In this document: in pieces, positions 62,133 through 64,000 of the stretch
Position numbering within the stretch: the first letter of the stretch is position 1
Layout of the letters: each line of letters begins with the position of its first letter
From: Chitinophagaceae bacterium
GTDB lineage: Bacteria; Bacteroidota; Bacteroidia; Chitinophagales; Chitinophagaceae
Assembly: GCA_947446645.1 (NCBI GenBank)
Contig: CANFHA010000011.1
Coordinates: forward strand, 62,001 to 126,000
Direction: 5' to 3'
DNA length: 64,000 nucleotides
Translations under genes and position numbers: made by a program
Notes under the pieces: model-generated
The model's input: the letters and a program-made list of their open reading frames with translations, nothing else
Databases searched by the model: none
Told to the model about the DNA's origin: nothing

Positions 62133-64000
62133 ATGAGAAAAAATTGGCTGTTCCTTATTTTAGCGACGATACTCGTGACTTTTCATTACGATTCAAATGC
62201 ACAGAAGAACAACGTAAAGAAGTACAAATCAAGCCCGTATGATCCGTTAACGGGTTTGTCCAGAGAAAAGAAATTGAAGTACGCGGACGACTTATATATT
62301 GGTGCCAGTTATTTCAACGCTATTGATTACTACCAGCAATTGAAAGCATCTGATGAGCGCAATCCATACATTACCTACCGTCTTGCCGATTGCTACCGTT
62401 ACACCCGTGATTACGTACTGGCAGCACATTATTATCTTGAAGTAGCGCGTTTGTCTAAGAAGACATATCCTTATTCTACTTATTATGCGGGACTTATGCT
62501 GAAGCAGCAAGGTGAATACCAGGCTGCAATTGCTGCGTTCAACGAGTTCCTTGCTGATAACAAGAAGTCTGTGCAGAAGCCTGTAATGAGGGACCAAAAT
62601 GAGATCGAGGCACGCCGCAGATCATCTGACATTGACAACGACCCGGACAGGACAGTAGAGCCGAAATCGATGAAGGATATCAAGAAGAGGGTAAAAGTTG
62701 AGATCGAGGGTTGCACAATGGCCATTACATCTATTAAAAACCCACAGCCAGTTACAATAATTAACGCCGGACCTAACGTAAATACAGTTCGTACAGAATT
62801 GTCTCCGTATCCGCTTGGAGACTCTGCACTTTTGTTCTCTACATCAGGCCGCAACGTAGGTAACGCGAAGAGGATTGACGTTAGATACAATTCGGATGAA
62901 GATCACCTGCTGGAGCAATTTTTTTCTTCGCACAAACAGCCAGGTTATGTAGATTCTTTCCAGTGGCCTTTACCATTTAACGACGGAGGCTTTAACGACG
63001 CCAACATGCATACGGGTAATGGTTGCTATAGCGCAGGCGGAGATTACTTCTATTTTACAAAGTGCACTGAGCAGCCGAAAGATACAATGAGCTTCCAATG
63101 CAGTATTTACTATTCAAGGTTTGGTGTATCTGGCTGGGGACCTGCTATTCTTGTTCCCGGTGGTGTTAATGATGGATCGAGCAACACCATGCCATGTGTA
63201 GGTAAGGTAGGTAAGAAGGAAATATTGTTTTTCTCTTCTGACCGTAAGACACAGAGCAGGGGAGGATATGATATATGGTATTCAGTTGTTGATCCACGTA
63301 ACCATAGCTACCGTCGTCCTCAGAACTGCGGTAAGCAAGTCAACACCAGCTCTGATGAAATAACTCCATACTACGATACCCGTGTTCAGAAATTCTACTT
63401 TGCATCAAACGGTAAGCAGTCTTTAGGCGGATTCGATATTTATGAAGCAGAAGGAGGCCCATCACGTTACAAGAATATGCACAACATGGGTTACCCGATC
63501 AACACATCTGCAGATGAGCTTTACTACATCAAGGATCCGGTAGGCAAGCCAGACGCATGGGTTGTTTCAAACCGTATCGGTTCATTTGCCCTGAAGAATC
63601 CTACTTGCTGCAACGACATCTGGCGCATACAGCAGGAGCCAAAGCTGGTGGTTATAGGTAAAGTTCTTGACAAAAGGACACAGGCCCTGGCTCCGCAGAC
63701 CGTGGTGAAAATGGTAGACCAGAAAGGTGAAATGAATACCTACAATTCAGAAGACGGTAACTTCATGTTCAATATGTCCCGTGGTCACTCTTATGTGCTC
63801 ACCGGCGACAAACAGGGCTACACTTCTTCACGTGCTTCTGTAAGCACTATGGAGATCAAGCGTTCTGATCCAGATGATACTGTTATGGTTACTATATTCC
63901 TGGATTCTGTTCGCAATAGCTTCAGCGTTAGCAATATCTACTATGACTATGACAAAGCAACACTTCGTGCTGAGTCGGTAGCATCACTTGATTCGGTAGT
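62133..64000 (+). CDS. PorE-like TPR / PD40 / CRD / OmpA protein (3' end outside window)
   Basis: The frame opens at the ATG at 62133 and runs past the window; 622 residues are visible. Order: signal peptide (ends DSNAQ), TPR-type repeats (about 45-135), PD40/WD40-like beta propeller with units KEILFFSSDRKTQSRGGYDI and FYFASNGKQSLGGFDIYE (about 260-480), a carboxypeptidase-regulatory-like domain (about 505-575), and the start of an OmpA domain (YYDYDKATLRAES, about 602 onward). This is the domain order of PorE, which attaches the T9SS to peptidoglycan. It lies 105 bp after the PorP/SprF gene and completes a T9SS surface cluster. Confidence 0.9.
   Translation, partial: MRKNWLFLILATILVTFHYDSNAQKNNVKKYKSSPYDPLTGLSREKKLKYADDLYIGASYFNAIDYYQQLKASDERNPYITYRLADCYRYTRDYVLAAHYYLEVARLSKKTYPYSTYYAGLMLKQQGEYQAAIAAFNEFLADNKKSVQKPVMRDQNEIEARRRSSDIDNDPDRTVEPKSMKDIKKRVKVEIEGCTMAITSIKNPQPVTIINAGPNVNTVRTELSPYPLGDSALLFSTSGRNVGNAKRIDVRYNSDEDHLLEQFFSSHKQPGYVDSFQWPLPFNDGGFNDANMHTGNGCYSAGGDYFYFTKCTEQPKDTMSFQCSIYYSRFGVSGWGPAILVPGGVNDGSSNTMPCVGKVGKKEILFFSSDRKTQSRGGYDIWYSVVDPRNHSYRRPQNCGKQVNTSSDEITPYYDTRVQKFYFASNGKQSLGGFDIYEAEGGPSRYKNMHNMGYPINTSADELYYIKDPVGKPDAWVVSNRIGSFALKNPTCCNDIWRIQQEPKLVVIGKVLDKRTQALAPQTVVKMVDQKGEMNTYNSEDGNFMFNMSRGHSYVLTGDKQGYTSSRASVSTMEIKRSDPDDTVMVTIFLDSVRNSFSVSNIYYDYDKATLRAESVASLDSV

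Overview
The window looks like chromosomal DNA of a Bacteroidota bacterium, most probably of the Chitinophagaceae or a close relative. The reasons are a type IX secretion (T9SS) cluster at the right end (a CHU_C-type C-terminal sorting domain, a PorP/SprF protein and a PorE-like TPR/PD40/OmpA protein), a choice-of-anchor-L adhesin, start sites without strong Shine-Dalgarno sequences, and at least one TTTG...TATAATTTG promoter. There is no rRNA and no CRISPR array; the only tRNA seen is tRNA-Phe.

Region 1 (1-9.8 kb) is ordinary chromosome: the end of an Omp85/BamA-type outer-membrane protein, ku with a stand-alone LigD phosphoesterase domain (DNA end joining), pgk and gap each with its own terminator, mltG, a small YXWGXW-type secreted protein and katG.

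Region 2 (about 9.9-47.0 kb) is an AT-richer accessory island. It ends at a tRNA-Phe gene overlapped by the 3' end of a large serine recombinase gene, and it may start at a tRNA-3'-end-like sequence at 9885. It carries two substantial modules. Module A (10.0-24.8 kb) is a five-gene operon: ECF-like sigma factor, one-pass membrane protein (probable anti-sigma), exported M48-TPR metallopeptidase and two exported TPR-CHAT caspase-like proteases. Beside it lie six genes for a K+-channel-like protein, a vWA-like lipoprotein, a four-TM coiled-coil protein, a J-domain protein and two secreted tandem-repeat proteins. A previously unremarked promoter-like motif, GGTTACCT-N13-CTATAAAT, occurs with the same 13-nt spacer in front of all four of those transcription units and once inside the sigma gene facing the protease genes. 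I read this as a self-contained signalling island in which envelope proteases may release a sigma factor that switches on channel, chaperone and surface proteins. Module B (26.5-41.9 kb) is a co-directional block: WYL regulator, a DNA methylase-TRD-histidine-kinase fusion, a response regulator, hsdM, hsdS, a BglII-like nuclease, an unknown 530-aa protein, a two-HKD PLD nuclease and hsdR. This is a type I restriction system with a two-component pair and extra nucleases inserted. A Fic protein, two small DNA-binding-like proteins and the recombinase close the island.

Region 3 (47.1-64 kb) returns to chromosome: glycosyltransferase, YciO-type protein, fabD, a second Fic protein, a terminase-small-subunit-like HTH protein, a small lipoprotein, a LolA-like carrier, ftsK and the T9SS surface cluster. 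Intergenic spaces here carry strong palindromes and short reiterated sequences.
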